Assembly (NCBI RefSeq): GCF_964355755.1
Contig: NC_092670.1
Span: 34,457,795 to 34,521,794 of the forward strand
DNA length: 64,000 nt
Origin: Antedon mediterranea
Taxonomy: Eukaryota; Echinodermata; Crinoidea; Comatulida; Antedonidae
Direction: 5' to 3'
Shown: in pieces, positions 30,933 to 42,600 of the stretch
Numbering within the stretch: the stretch's first letter is position 1
Layout: each line of letters opens with the position of its first letter
Made by a program: the position numbers and the translations under genes
The notes under the pieces: model-generated
The model's input: the letters and a program-made list of their open reading frames with translations, nothing else
Told to the model about the DNA's origin: nothing
Database searches by the model: none

Positions 30933-33165
30933 TTAGGATTCATTGGTCACATTGAAGCTACAGCCGTAATATTCATTTGTGAAGAGCTCAAAACGTTCTG
31001 TGTTATATGTTACATTTTGCGAGGTATGTACCTTATCTGCTTCCTCATCTTTAATGCTATATAGGCCTACACCTTCAGATTGTTCTACCTTTATACTTTC
31101 CTTCGTAGATTCATTATCTTGCTTCGGTCTCATTACATTTGTCAGTTTACTTGTTGAAGGCTGATCACTTTCATCAATACTTGTATAGACATCGTTAGTT
31201 TGTACTACTGTTGTAGGCCTACTTTCCTTCATAGACTCAAACGATTCATTATCTTGCGTTGGTCTCACTACGTTTGTCAGTTTACTTGTTGAAGGCTGAT
31301 CACTTTCATCAATACTTGTATATACATATTTATTTTGTGCTACTTTTGTAGGCCTACTTTCCTTCATAGACTCATATGGTTCATTGTCTTCTTGCTGTCT
31401 CACTACTTTCGTCAGTATACTTTCATTAATACTGGTATATACATCTTCAGCCTGTTCAACATTAAGTTCTATTGGAAATTGTGCTTTTGCCTTTTTATTT
31501 GTTGAAGGTTGATGGTGATCATCATCATCGTCAAAAACAACCATATAATATACGTCTTCAAATGGTTTCACTTTTGTATTTTCTTCGGTAGATTTAGTTG
31601 ATTCATTATCTGCTTGATTTGGTTTTGCAACGTCTGGCTGACTATGATATGTTGAACGTTGATAATCATCATCTGCAATGCTATAGTATATGTCTTCAGA
31701 TTGTTTCACATTCGTATTGAAGGATTCATCTGTTTGCTCTGGTTTTGCAGTATCTACCTGTCGATTGGCTGAAAGTCGATTGTCACTGTTTCTAATGACA
31801 TAATATATGTTTTCAGATGGTTCTTCTTTTGTGCTTTCTTTTTTAAATCTGGACGGCTCGTTGTCTGCTTGATTAGGTCTTACCGCTTTCTCATGTCTCC
31901 TTGTTGAAGATTGATCTTTCTCATCTGAAATTCTATAATATATATCTTCAGATCGTTCCGCTGATTTACTATTATTTGAAAGTAAAAGATTTGAAAATGA
32001 TTTAAAAGATTCGTTGTCTGCTGCCCTTGGTTTCACAACCTCTGCTCGTCTACTTGCTGAAGTTTCATTATCACCATCATCTTTATTTCCACAATACCTG
32101 TATACGGATTTATGATGCTTTACTCTTGTTTTGTCGTGGTTCATTCCAGTGTTTGTCTTCTCATCGTGGAATCTTTTCAGTACATAAAGCAATACAACTA
32201 TAACAACCAGCAACAGGAGTCCAAGTATTATGATGCTGAAATCTTTTAAATCTTGGTCGCAATTGACTTTTCTGAACTGTTGGAATATGTCTGTATCATG
32301 GTGGCCTGATACAGTTGTCTCTGTTATATTGTTTACTTCAAATTCTACAGAATCTGTATGATGGTTGGCGGTTATCATTTTGTCTGTTGGCATAAGTCTA
32401 CCCTCATTCCAAGAGCTTGCCTGTATCTCTGTTATATCGTTTACTTCAAATTCTACAGTATCTGACGTGTGCTAAATAGCTGATGTAAGATCTGGGTTAG
32501 CAGTTATCATTTTGTTGGTACCGTCATCCCTGGGGTCGGTTGTGTAATGGCTTAATGGTGATTTGGAGTAACACTTTAAATACCAACAGACAAATCATGA
32601 AAGCATTACTCTGTGGCAGTATTGTGAAAGTTTCCATTCAATATCTATTTATACGTAGGCCTACTTTGACCAACTCAAACCATAAAGCTACACAATAAAA
32701 TATGCTCTCCACCACCAGTTTCTTAAGTCAAATTGTTACCACTAATTATTTCTATATTCTGAATCGTTTAAGTTCTCTCCAGAAGAACAATAAAAGAAAA
32801 TTCCATCGGGGTCTTTGAAAGATTTAACATTCACTGTCATTGAGATATCTGTGTAAGTTGATTATCCTCGTCCCGGCCTATCTATATTCCTTCATCGTTA
32901 TTTTTATAGTGAAAGATGGAAAGTACGTATTTCTTGAAAGTTTTTTTCAGAGAATGTTTGGTAGTAATTGAATAGCTATAACCATCTTGTCCATTTATTC
33001 CGTACGTTTTATGTGATCGTATGAGCCATATTTAACAAAGTAAAAATCAAATTTTAACAGGCTTTTCATGTTCTTCAGTTATATCTAACAATCAACTGAT
33101 CAGAAGACACAGATTAAACACGATATATTGTAGAACGTTGTAGAGCATGTGATAATTCCTTGGTT
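30933..33165 (-). pseudogene. Large receptor paralogue with decayed ectodomain
   Basis: The tail and membrane part form an intact frame (ATG 32393 to stop 30933, 486 codons, open back to about 32470). Upstream, the ectodomain is recognisable to about 33165 but carries stops, frameshifts and deletions, and the leader no longer reads through. The membrane helix matches that of 17209-19911. The tail keeps seven tyrosine motifs: EDIYYRI, ENIYYVI, EDIYYSI, EDVYYMV, EDVYTSI, YVYTSI and DVYTSI. The last three positions are Phe or lost in the intact receptor. Near the C-terminus a further motif is interrupted by an inserted Gly-Leu coded by TAGGCCTA (31062-31069). A secondary promoter could still express the membrane-plus-tail part, as in the short paralogues; no evidence shows this. 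Confidence 0.8.
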
Positions 33166-33273
33166 TCGTGTCCATCTGATCAATATTGATATCAAAATAA
33201 ACTTTTCAAAGAACTATTTACTAAGCAAAATCTTTCAAATGATAAACAATCAGAAATAGAAAGTATAAACTTT

Positions 33274-33285
33274 CTTTTTATAGAT
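33274..33285 (-). promoter_or_regulatory. TATA box of the receptor pseudogene
   Basis: The minus strand reads ATCTATAAAAAG, in the same place and context as the box at 20025-20038. It is a relic of the duplicated promoter. Confidence 0.45.
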
Positions 33286-33880
33286 ATTTATGTATCAATC
33301 AATCAATTAAATAAATTAGACATAACTTCAATCTTGTTCTCTGCTGAAAGATTCTATTCAATTAGTGTCAATTAACATGATGATTGCATACGTCACGTGT
33401 CCATCATTTGAAAGTGATACTATTGTTTCATTTTGTAATTTCTTTGGATAAGTTTTGTGGAAGGTATCGATCTTTGTATTTTATTGATATTTGTAGTTGA
33501 TAAACTAATAAAATAAATGATTATAAAAACATTCAAATTCCCTATTACAAATTGTGTCGCTATGAACTTTCACAGATATTTATAGTCCTTAAAGTTCTGG
33601 CACAAGCCTTACTTTGGTTACAGCATCATGGATGTATTAAAAAATATTTTAATACACCAATGATAAATAGTTTTCATAATTGTAATAAAAATTGTACTGC
33701 GGGTAAAATTAGATTTTCACACAACCTCTGGAATTCGATATCTTTACACATTTGTATGAATATTACAACGAAGTTGTTATACATTGAACACATTGAGCAA
33801 GCCAAACATCTACAATGCCATACCTGCCATTTCACATACAGTACTGACGGGTCCTAAGCTCACGCAAGGACTCGAAGGAC
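33286..33880. other. Upstream flank shared with the intact receptor
   Basis: Direct repeat of 20040-20560, ending near CAATGCCATACC. It contains no supportable gene. Confidence 0.6.
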
Positions 33881-34189
33881 GTATTTTTATATTTAAGGTA
33901 TACAAATTATATTGTCAGTTAGTTCTATTCATAGCGTCAGAATCAATCACACTAAAACAACTAAAAAACACTAAATTATAAATGGTTTCGAAAAATAAAC
34001 TTAGGCCTAAGCATTAGATTAGAAAAAAATATTTGTAAGCCTAAATGATAAAGATGACACAAATAAAATATGACATTACATATTAGGTAAACCGAAACAT
34101 TTACAGATGGACTACGAATACAATTATACTTAATTAAACAGCCATTAAATCCATTAATCTAGACATTGACGTTACGCTTAAACAAAAAG

Positions 34190-34480
34190 AAAAAATATAT
34201 TTATTTATTTATTTTTTATTTCAAAAATATTACGAGGGTGGTCTATCCACCCGACGCTCATTAGGGACCTCACAAAAATACAATATGACGAGACATAAAC
34301 ATGTATTAGTCACTCAGGTGATATTACAGCTCATGTGTTTTGATATACACAAAATGTAAAAATATAAAAAGTAAAATAAATAAATAAATAAATGCGATGG
34401 ACACCGCAAACGAAAACAAGATTAACAGTAGTTCCACCGCCTTACATCGACCCGTCAACGGAAAACAATATAAGCCTATT
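34190..34480. repeat. Possible retrotransposon end
   Basis: A TTTATTTATTTATTTTTT run is followed by GGGTGGTCTATCCACCCG (a short palindrome) and later (AAAT)n. The layout resembles a minus-strand LINE 3' end with an A-rich tail, but no protein-coding part is present. Confidence 0.3.
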
Positions 34481-34879
34481 CTATTAAGAATGTGAATTAA
34501 ATTTAATATTTCTAATATATTGTATCATTATTTATGACTAATCATATTTTGCGTGATAGCAACTGATCGCGTGCTGACTGGATTAAAACAAGTGTTTTTA
34601 TGGCTTCTCATGACGCTGTCTGGGCCACACAGGCCCGCCCTATCACACCGCCTCTTTACGCACGTCACATGATGTGAAATCATAACAATATTAACATCCT
34701 GAATATCAAGGTTAGTGATTGGAGGATGTATTTGTTATATCCTGGTATTGCAATGAAAGGAGGCGGAGTTATCCTGGAATAATGAAATATGTACACGCTT
34801 GGTGATGATTTAATATTTCAACCATGGAGAAAAAAGTATTTCTCTATGTTTCAACATAGTGTGATCACCACAGATATAG

Positions 34880-35290
34880 TTTTAATTAGAAAGTTTAGTG
34901 ATTACGTATTAAGAAAAATAGGTCATGTTACCTATATTATGCCTAACCTATATTATAAGTCACGACTATCATACAAACAAACCTTGTAGCCTATAGGGCC
35001 TATACAAAACTATAATTGACAAATTAGTTTAAATTAGAAAGTTTAGTGATTACGTATTAAGAAATAGGTCATGTGACCTATATTATATATAACCTATATT
35101 ATAAGTCACGACTAACATACAAACTTTGTATAAGGCCTATACAATAATTGACAGATTAGTTTAAATTAGAAATTTTGGTGATTACGTATTAAGAAATAGG
35201 TCATCTTACCTATATTATATATATAGACCTATATTATAAGTCACGATTAACATGCAAATAAACTTTGTTAGGGCCTATACAACTATAATT
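34880..35290. repeat. Three tandem units of about 130 bp
   Basis: Units near 34885, 35030 and 35160 each contain TTAGTGATTACGTATTAAGAAA (with one substitution in the third), TAGGTCATG, ACCTATATTAT, TATTATAAGTCACGA and GGCCTATACAA followed by ATAATTG. They diverge by small indels, especially around the TATA-rich part. No ORF is shared between units. Confidence 0.8.
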
Positions 35291-36335
35291 GGCAAATTAT
35301 GAAAATGATTAATATGGTAACGAAAAGCCAATGGTAATAATATTACCATTGATTTTTAGTGACCATTATTAATCATATTACAGTACTGGGGCCTACATAA
35401 TGAATATCAAGAATATACAGTTGTAAAGAGGATTCTAAAAAGAGAGTTCTTTCTCTTTCTTATTTAAGTAAATACGAATAATAGTTAAATAATATTCTAA
35501 ATTAAAAAAATAAGAAATAAAACCCACTTTTGAAAGACAATATTTTTTTTTAAGTGTGCGTGTAAATTTGGTTCAACAGAAGATAAAACAAAGCCGCAAA
35601 ACATTTTAGTAATGAATGCTTCAACAAACAATTGCTTAAAATTACCAAAAAAATACTTTTTTAATTGTTAAAAAAGTTCACGCTTCCTTATTGAATTACA
35701 ATGCTTCCAAAAATAATATGCTATAAATATAAATTATACGACGAAATTGCAACTAAAAGTAAACGATACAAATATTAAACTAATAATTAGTATCAACAAT
35801 TGTACTGTTTCGAAGAAAACTCTCACAATCGCTAGTACGGTCATGACTTTTCAATCGATTTCTCTTCCGTGTTGAAGCCGAAACAGAAGATATGATGGAA
35901 AACTTAAAAAATGAAAAAAACATAGTAACCTGCAACGATTACGCGTTTACAGGTCTAGTACTACGTCATCAAACCAATGTAATTATGAATAGTTTGGTTG
36001 AACAAACAACGGCAGAATAATAACCTCTGTTTATTAATAATAAAGTTTAGCTTACCCGGTTGTTCTTTCCACTACATCATAGACTACAAGGTACAAAACA
36101 ACAACAAAATGATAGAATGCATGGACAGCTAAAACAAAGGCACCTGTCATCTATAGAAATGCAAATGAGCTTTCCTAAGCGAAGAAAGCAGAAAGGTGGC
36201 AGCAAACTATCTCAAGGAGTGAACTATATTAAATGTATACAATTTTAAAGCCAACAACATCAAACAATTTTAGCTCCAACAGTTACATTATTATTCATAA
36301 TATGTAATAATGTATATTCTTATTGTACTTTATTT
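35290..36335. other. AT-rich non-coding stretch
   Basis: I see no gene, RNA or clear repeat here. The frame at 36060-36248 has no recognisable features. Confidence 0.5.
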
Positions 36336-37030
36336 ACCTCCGCCAAAGAGGTATATGTAATCGATCGCGTGTGTTTGTCTGTTTGTTTGTTAGCAGGATT
36401 ACTCAAAAATAATTACAAGGTCTTTACCAAAATGAATTTACAGATAGATATGTGGTCAAGGACCATTCCATTAAATTTTGGGACCATTTCGGACCACGGT
36501 CCCAATTCTGAACCCCTTTTTAGTATACTTTTCAGACCTGCTAGTGTTAAAAGATAGGACAAAATTTTTCAAAAGCCGGCGAGCAGTCTTAAAGTAACAA
36601 GTAAACTGTAATTGCATTTTCTCGAAAACTACTTGTCCAAAAAACTTCATTTTTGTACAAGAAGCAAGAGTTATAATTTCTGATTTGTAATTTTAAAACA
36701 TAATTTTATTTAATGTGCACGTTTTTTTATGCGAGTAGTTTAAAAAACCTATTTCTTTTCAAATTCACTCGTTTGATTTTCGCGTTGCTGTTCTATTGTT
36801 AGCCAACTGAAGCTATTGTTGTTGAAAGGCTTGTTACATAACCATTTCACCAAACTCGCATACACCATGGAGGTATACCTCCATGCATACACATGCTTGT
36901 ATTTAAATTAGCCTAAATCAGAAACAGCATTAAGACACACACAAATATATAAATATATATATATCTTTTTTACCGGAGAAATCTTATGGAGAATTTTACA
37001 GTAGGCACTCTCGGAGTGTCTTTCTAGTTA
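36335..37030. mobile_element. Dispersed-repeat-like segment
   Basis: It begins with TACCTCCGCCAAAGAGGTAT, then GTGTGTTTGTCTGTTTG and AGCAGGATTACTCAAAAAT. This arrangement resembles a repeat common in marine animal genomes, recalled and not checked here. It includes a palindrome CCATGGAGGTATACCTCCATG at about 36867 and ends near GGCACTCTCGGAGTGTC. Terminal repeats and target duplication were not established. Confidence 0.35.
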
Positions 37031-37915
37031 TTGTCATTTATTTGTCTTCATCATTAATATAGCTTAATTAAATAAATTTCGTAGCTTAAGTTAGTTAAGA
37101 TAAAAGGTACCAAGCTTGATTAGCTTCGGCTATACCTTGGCTACCTTTTGTATTAAAATTGTTTTGTTTGATACAATAAAGAAGAAGTACTGTACTCTGC
37201 AGAACCATTCCATGGAAAGTCTGAGTTTATGAAGATAATCTTATTTGGTTCATGTTTCGTTTTAGGCATATTATGTTTGATGAAGCAAGTGAATTGATTG
37301 TTTGAATTTTGTTTATAGAAGCCCTATATTTTCATAGAAAATGGACAGCGCCACCTATATATTGAGTTATACCTTTATTTGTTTAGTAAAGTATTATAGT
37401 TATTACCGGTGATGATATGAATAATTGTAAGCAACAAACAGGAAGTGACATCAACCACAAAATATAATCCGAATAAATATTTTTAATATCATAAGCCTTG
37501 CACAATATTGTATATTTATTTGTATAGTTTACATATAGTATCAAGGACAATACACAATAATACATATTATAAAAAATAAATAAAAAGCAGACTTTACCAA
37601 TAAAAACAATTGGAAAATACAATAGTATTATAATAAAAATAATTATGAAATATATAGCACAGGAATTAGTAATAAAATAATAATGTATTTGTATACAGTA
37701 TATTCATATTTTATCACTTTTTATATCACTTGCTGAAAAGCTTACAGCTTATGTGACCAATCGCATGTCATATACAAGTTGTCTTTTCTGCTGGGAATGC
37801 AATAGAGAATTATGTATGTAAATATATTGGAAAAATTATTGTTGGAAAAAGAATGAAAGTATAAATGTGTAAAAACATGTTAAATGTCCTTTACTTGAGG
37901 TATCTTATCTAATTA
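37030..37915. other. Non-coding stretch
   Basis: No supportable gene. TGTTTGATACAATAAAGAAGAAG near 37167 could be the 3' end of a retrotransposon; no coding sequence accompanies it. Confidence 0.4.
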
Positions 37916-38310
37916 AGTAATATAAAAAGCAAAGGATAAAAGAAAATATAAAAATAAATTTAATCATATAGTGTTACAAAAATACTATGTGACACTAGAT
38001 TAAGAATATAATATCAAAATCCTTAAGTTTATTAATGGACCTATATATCTATGGTTTATTCAATATGGCAGTGTATAATAATGTTCCATTGTTCCTATAC
38101 AATATATATATGGTACTATAATAGTTTACATAATTGAACAACAATAATATAATAACAATATTAATAATTATAATAACAGGTGTCACTTTTTTACACACTT
38201 TTTGTAGTATAAAAAGCAAAGGATAAAGAAAATATAAAAATAAATGTGATCAAAAAGTGTAAAAAGACTATGTGACACTAGATTAAGAACATAAATATCA
38301 AAATATTAAG
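37915..38310. repeat. Direct repeat of about 105 bp
   Basis: A segment beginning TATAAAAAGCAAAGGATAAA and ending ACACTAGATTAAGAA is present at about 37920-38025 and again at about 38208-38300. Confidence 0.75.
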
Positions 38311-39260
38311 CTTTACTTAATAATGGCAGTGTGTAATGTTGCATTGTTTCTCATAATTTTAATTAATCCATTATAGTATAGTAATACATCTTACATTTGT
38401 AATTGACCAATAGCATAATAATAAATAAGTAAGTAAGTCTCAGGTTGTCCAGTTTCTGGAGAGTTAACAGTACTGTGAAAGTAAAATGTTAAGCTAATAA
38501 ACGGGTCATGATAGGGTGGAAGAATAAAAGGCAGAAGAGCATTCAAAACTGCCATTTTTATAATACAATCCCACTCCCCCTGCTTTTGAATTAAAAAATC
38601 CATTTTCAAATTATTTTCTCTATATGTTGATATAAAGTTTGCGGTGTAAATTATTTTTAACAACTGCGTGGAAAGAACGCCACAAAATTTATAATATCCG
38701 TCCATAACACAATCTTTTACTTTTCGCTCAAATGTATTAAATGTATTTTTATAACCTAATGTGTATATACTTTTTAATGTAATAATTTATAATGTTTGTA
38801 TTTGATTGTGTAGTAAGATAAGTCCATATTTATTTTTTTTTTGTTGCACATCTCTTGAGAATTGTGCCTCTGTTATAAAAGAGAAAAAATAAAGTTATTA
38901 CATTATTATTACCACATATAGTTCTGAAAAGAATTGTTGAGTTTCTCAACGTTTCGATCAATATGCTTTGATTGTCCCCAGGAGTGAGAATTAACTAAAA
39001 TACGTGGTGTAAATTTGAATTCGCCATGCAAACCTTCAAACAATATTTTCTATATACATACATGTCAAATTCAGATCTCTTGTAATTCGATATAATATTT
39101 TATTCATGCTATTAAGCAGACACAAATATATAATATATGACAACTTTTAGACAGGTCCTACATAGAGAAAGCAAACAACCCAATTTGACCCAAGCATATA
39201 CCTTCACCCCACTACTGTAGAACGCAAAATTGTTTCAAGTTTGAGAGATAATAAGCTTTA
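38310..39260. other. Non-coding stretch beyond the 3' end of the hydrolase gene
   Basis: A 104-codon minus-strand frame (38705-38391) has no recognised domain and no paralogue here, so I do not call it a gene. Nothing else stands out. Confidence 0.4.
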
Positions 39261-39261
39261 A

Positions 39262-39498
39262 GCCCAATTCACACAAACAAGCGGCAACAGTAATAAAAAT
39301 ATAGAATCAATTTTCAAGCCAGAGTCCTTGACAGAATAAAATAATTGAATTGAATCTATGTTATTTCTTATGACCATGTACACAAAACGCGGAGAGGATG
39401 GGTAGTTTCCACTTAAGGATAGACACATATTCTACGTGGGACAAGCTACGCGGTTTTCCGCTTAACATTACCGCTCGTCTGTGTAAATTGGCCTTTAT
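39262..39498. mobile_element. Harbinger-like MITE, copy 1
   Basis: The ends are inverted: AGCCCAATTCACACAAACAAGCGG on the left and CCGCTCGTCTGTGTAAATTGGCCT on the right. TTA flanks both sides (TTA-AGCCC and GGCCT-TTA), fitting the 3-bp TWA target of PIF/Harbinger. No ORF. A relative lies at 44993-45172. Confidence 0.6.
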
Positions 39499-39679
39499 AC
39501 TGCACATACTGTAAGGGTCAAATGTTGTTTGACCTGTATTCACATTATTCCTTTCCAAATTTTGAGGTGAAACTTATGTTATACCTCACAGTGGGCTTAT
39601 CCTCAAGTACTGTATATATAGTTTAACAATACAATGTAGGCCAAATGTTTGCCAAGTGCCCTAGTGTTTGGCATTGACC

Positions 39680-42600
39680 TTATAGTTTGTAGGAATACTT
39701 ATCCTTTCGTGTGCGTAATTCTTCAAGAGCTTTTGCACGGATTGCTTCTTTGTCCTTACACTCGTCGTCAATTTTAAGTCCAACAATTTCCAGAATTGAT
39801 TCTGTATGGGTCCGAAGGAAAGGGTTATATTCCATTTCTTCTTTCAAAGTTGACGGAATCTAGACAAATTAAATATAAACACATTTAAATTGTTTTTAAC
39901 TTCAAATAGTAATTGCTATATTTTCCTGCATGTTACACAAAGTTTAAGGTCAAAACTGTTTAGAAAATGGTTCTGTATGAGTCCTAATGTATGAGTTCTT
40001 GGTTTTTTTTTTTTCTTAATTTCATAATGTATGAGTTCTTGGTTTTTTTTTTTTCTTAATTTCATAATGTATGAGTTCTTGGTTTTTTTTTTTTCTTAAT
40101 TTCATAATGTATGAGTTCTTGGTTTTTTTTTTTCTTAATTTCATAATGTATGAGTTCTTGGTTTTTTTTTTTTCTTAATTTCATAATGTATGAGTTCTTG
40201 GTTTTTTTTTTTTCTTAATTTCATAATGTATGAGTTCTTGGTTTTTTTTTTTCTTAATTTCATAATGTATGAGTTCTTGGTTTTTTTTTTTTCTTAATTT
40301 CATAATGTATGAGTTCTTGGTTTTTTTTTTTCTTAATTTCATAATGTATGAGTTCTTGGTTTTTTTTTTCTTAATTTCATAATGTATGAGTTCTTGGTTT
40401 TTTTTTTTTCTTAATTTCATAATGTATGAGTTCTTGGTTTTTTTTTTTCTTAATTTCATAATGTATGAGTTCTTGGTTTTTTTTTTTTCTTAATTTCATA
40501 ATGTATGAGTTCTTGGTTTTTTTTTTTCTTAATTTCATAATGTATGAGTTCTTGGTTTTTTTTTTTCTTAATTTCATAATGTATGAGTTCTTGGTTTTTT
40601 TTTTTCTTAATTTCATAATGTATGAGTTCTTGGTTTTTTTTTTTCTTAATTTCATAATGTATGAGTTCTTGGTTTTTTTTTTTTCTTAATTTCATAATGT
40701 ATGAGTTCTTGGTTTTTTTTTTTTTCTTAATTTCATAATGTATGAGTTCTTGGTTTTTTTTTTTCTTAATTTCATAATGTATGAGTTCTTGGTTTTTTTT
40801 TTTTCTTAATTTCATAATGTATGAGTTCTTGGTTTTTTTTTTTTCTTAATTTCATAATGTATGAGTTCTTGGTTTTTTTTTTTTCTTAATTTCATAATGT
40901 ATGAGTTCTTGGTTTTTTTTTTTTCTTAATTTCATAATGTATGAGTTCTTGGTTTTTTTTTTTTCTTAATTTCATAATGTATGAGTTCTTGGTTTTTTTT
41001 TTTTCTTAATTTCATAATGTATGAGTTCTTGGTTTTTTTTTTTCTTAATTTCATAATGTATGAGTTCTTGGTTTTTTTTTTTTCTTAATTTCATAATGTA
41101 TGAGTTCTTGGTTTTTTTTTTTCTTAATTTCATAATGTATGAGTTCTTGGTTTTTTTTTTTTCTTAATTTCATAATGTATGAGTTCTTGGTTTTTTTTTT
41201 TTCTTAATTTCATAATGTATGAGTTCTTGGTTTTTTTTTTTTCTTAATTTCATAATGTATGAGTTCTTGGTTTTTTTTTTCTTAATTTCATAATGTATGA
41301 GTTCTTGGTTTTTTTTTTTCTTAATTTCATAATGTATGAGTTCTTGGTTTTTTTTTTTTCTTAATTTCATAATGTATGAGTTCTTGGTTTTTTTTTTTTC
41401 TTAATTTCATAATGTATGAGTTCTTGGTTTTTCAAGGTTTTTTTTTCTTAATTTCATAATGTATGAGTTCTTGGTTTTTCAAGGTTTTTTTTTTCTTAAT
41501 TTCATAATGTATGAGTTCTTGGTTTTTCAAGGTTTTTTTTTTCTTAATTTCATAATGTATGAGTTCTTGGTTTTTCAAGGGTTTTTTTTTCTTAATTTCA
41601 TAATGTATGAGTTCTTGGTTTTGTTAAGGTTTTTTTTTTTTCTTAATTTCATAATGTATGAGTTCTTGGTTTTGTTAAGGTTTTTTTTTTTTCTTAATTT
41701 CATAATGTATGAGTTCTTGGTTTTTCAAGGTTTTTTTTTTCTTAATTTCATAATGTATGAGTTCTTGGTTTTGTTAAGGTTTTTTTTTTGTCTTAATTTC
41801 ATAATGTATGAGTTCTTGGTTTTTCAAGGTTTTTTTTTTCTTAATTTCATAATGTATGAGTTCTTGGTTTTTCAAGGGTTTTTTTTTCTTAATTTCATAA
41901 TGTATGAGTTCTTGGTTTTGTTAAGGTTTTTTTTTTTTCTTAATTTCATAATGTATGAGTTCTTGGTTTTTCAAGGTTTTTTTTTTCTTAATTTCATAAT
42001 GTATGAGTTCTTGGTTTTGTTAAGGTTTTTTTTTTTTCTTAATTTCATAATGTATGAGTTCTTGGTTTTTCAAGGTTTTTTTTTTCTTAATTTCATAATG
42101 TATGAGTTCTTGGTTTTGTTAAGGTTTTTTTTTTTTCTTAATTTCATAATGTATGAGTTCTTGGTTTTTCAAGGTTTTTTTTTTCTTAATTTCATAATGT
42201 ATGAGTTCTTGGTTTTTCAAGGGTTTTTTTTTCTTAATTTCATAATGTATGAGTTCTTGGTTTTGTTAAGGTTTTTTTTTTTTCTTAATTTCATAATGTA
42301 TGAGTTCTTGGTTTTTCAAGGTTTTTTTTTTCTTAATTTCATAATGTATGAGTTCTTGGTTTTGTTAAGGTTTTTTTTTTTTTCTTAATTTCATAATGTA
42401 TGAGTTCTTGGTTTTTCAACGTTTTTTTTTTCTTAATTTCATAATGTATGAGTTCTTGGTTTTTCAAGGGTTTTTTTTTCTTAATTTCATAATGTATGAG
42501 TTCTTGGTTTTGTTAAGGTTTTTTTTTTTTCTTAATTTCATAATGTATGAGTTCTTGGTTTTTCAAGGTTTTTTTTTTCTTAATTTCATAATGTATGAGT

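Noticed and set aside
38391-38705. 104-codon minus-strand frame
   Set aside because: No domain, no signal peptide, no paralogue in the window; compatible with chance in AT-rich DNA.
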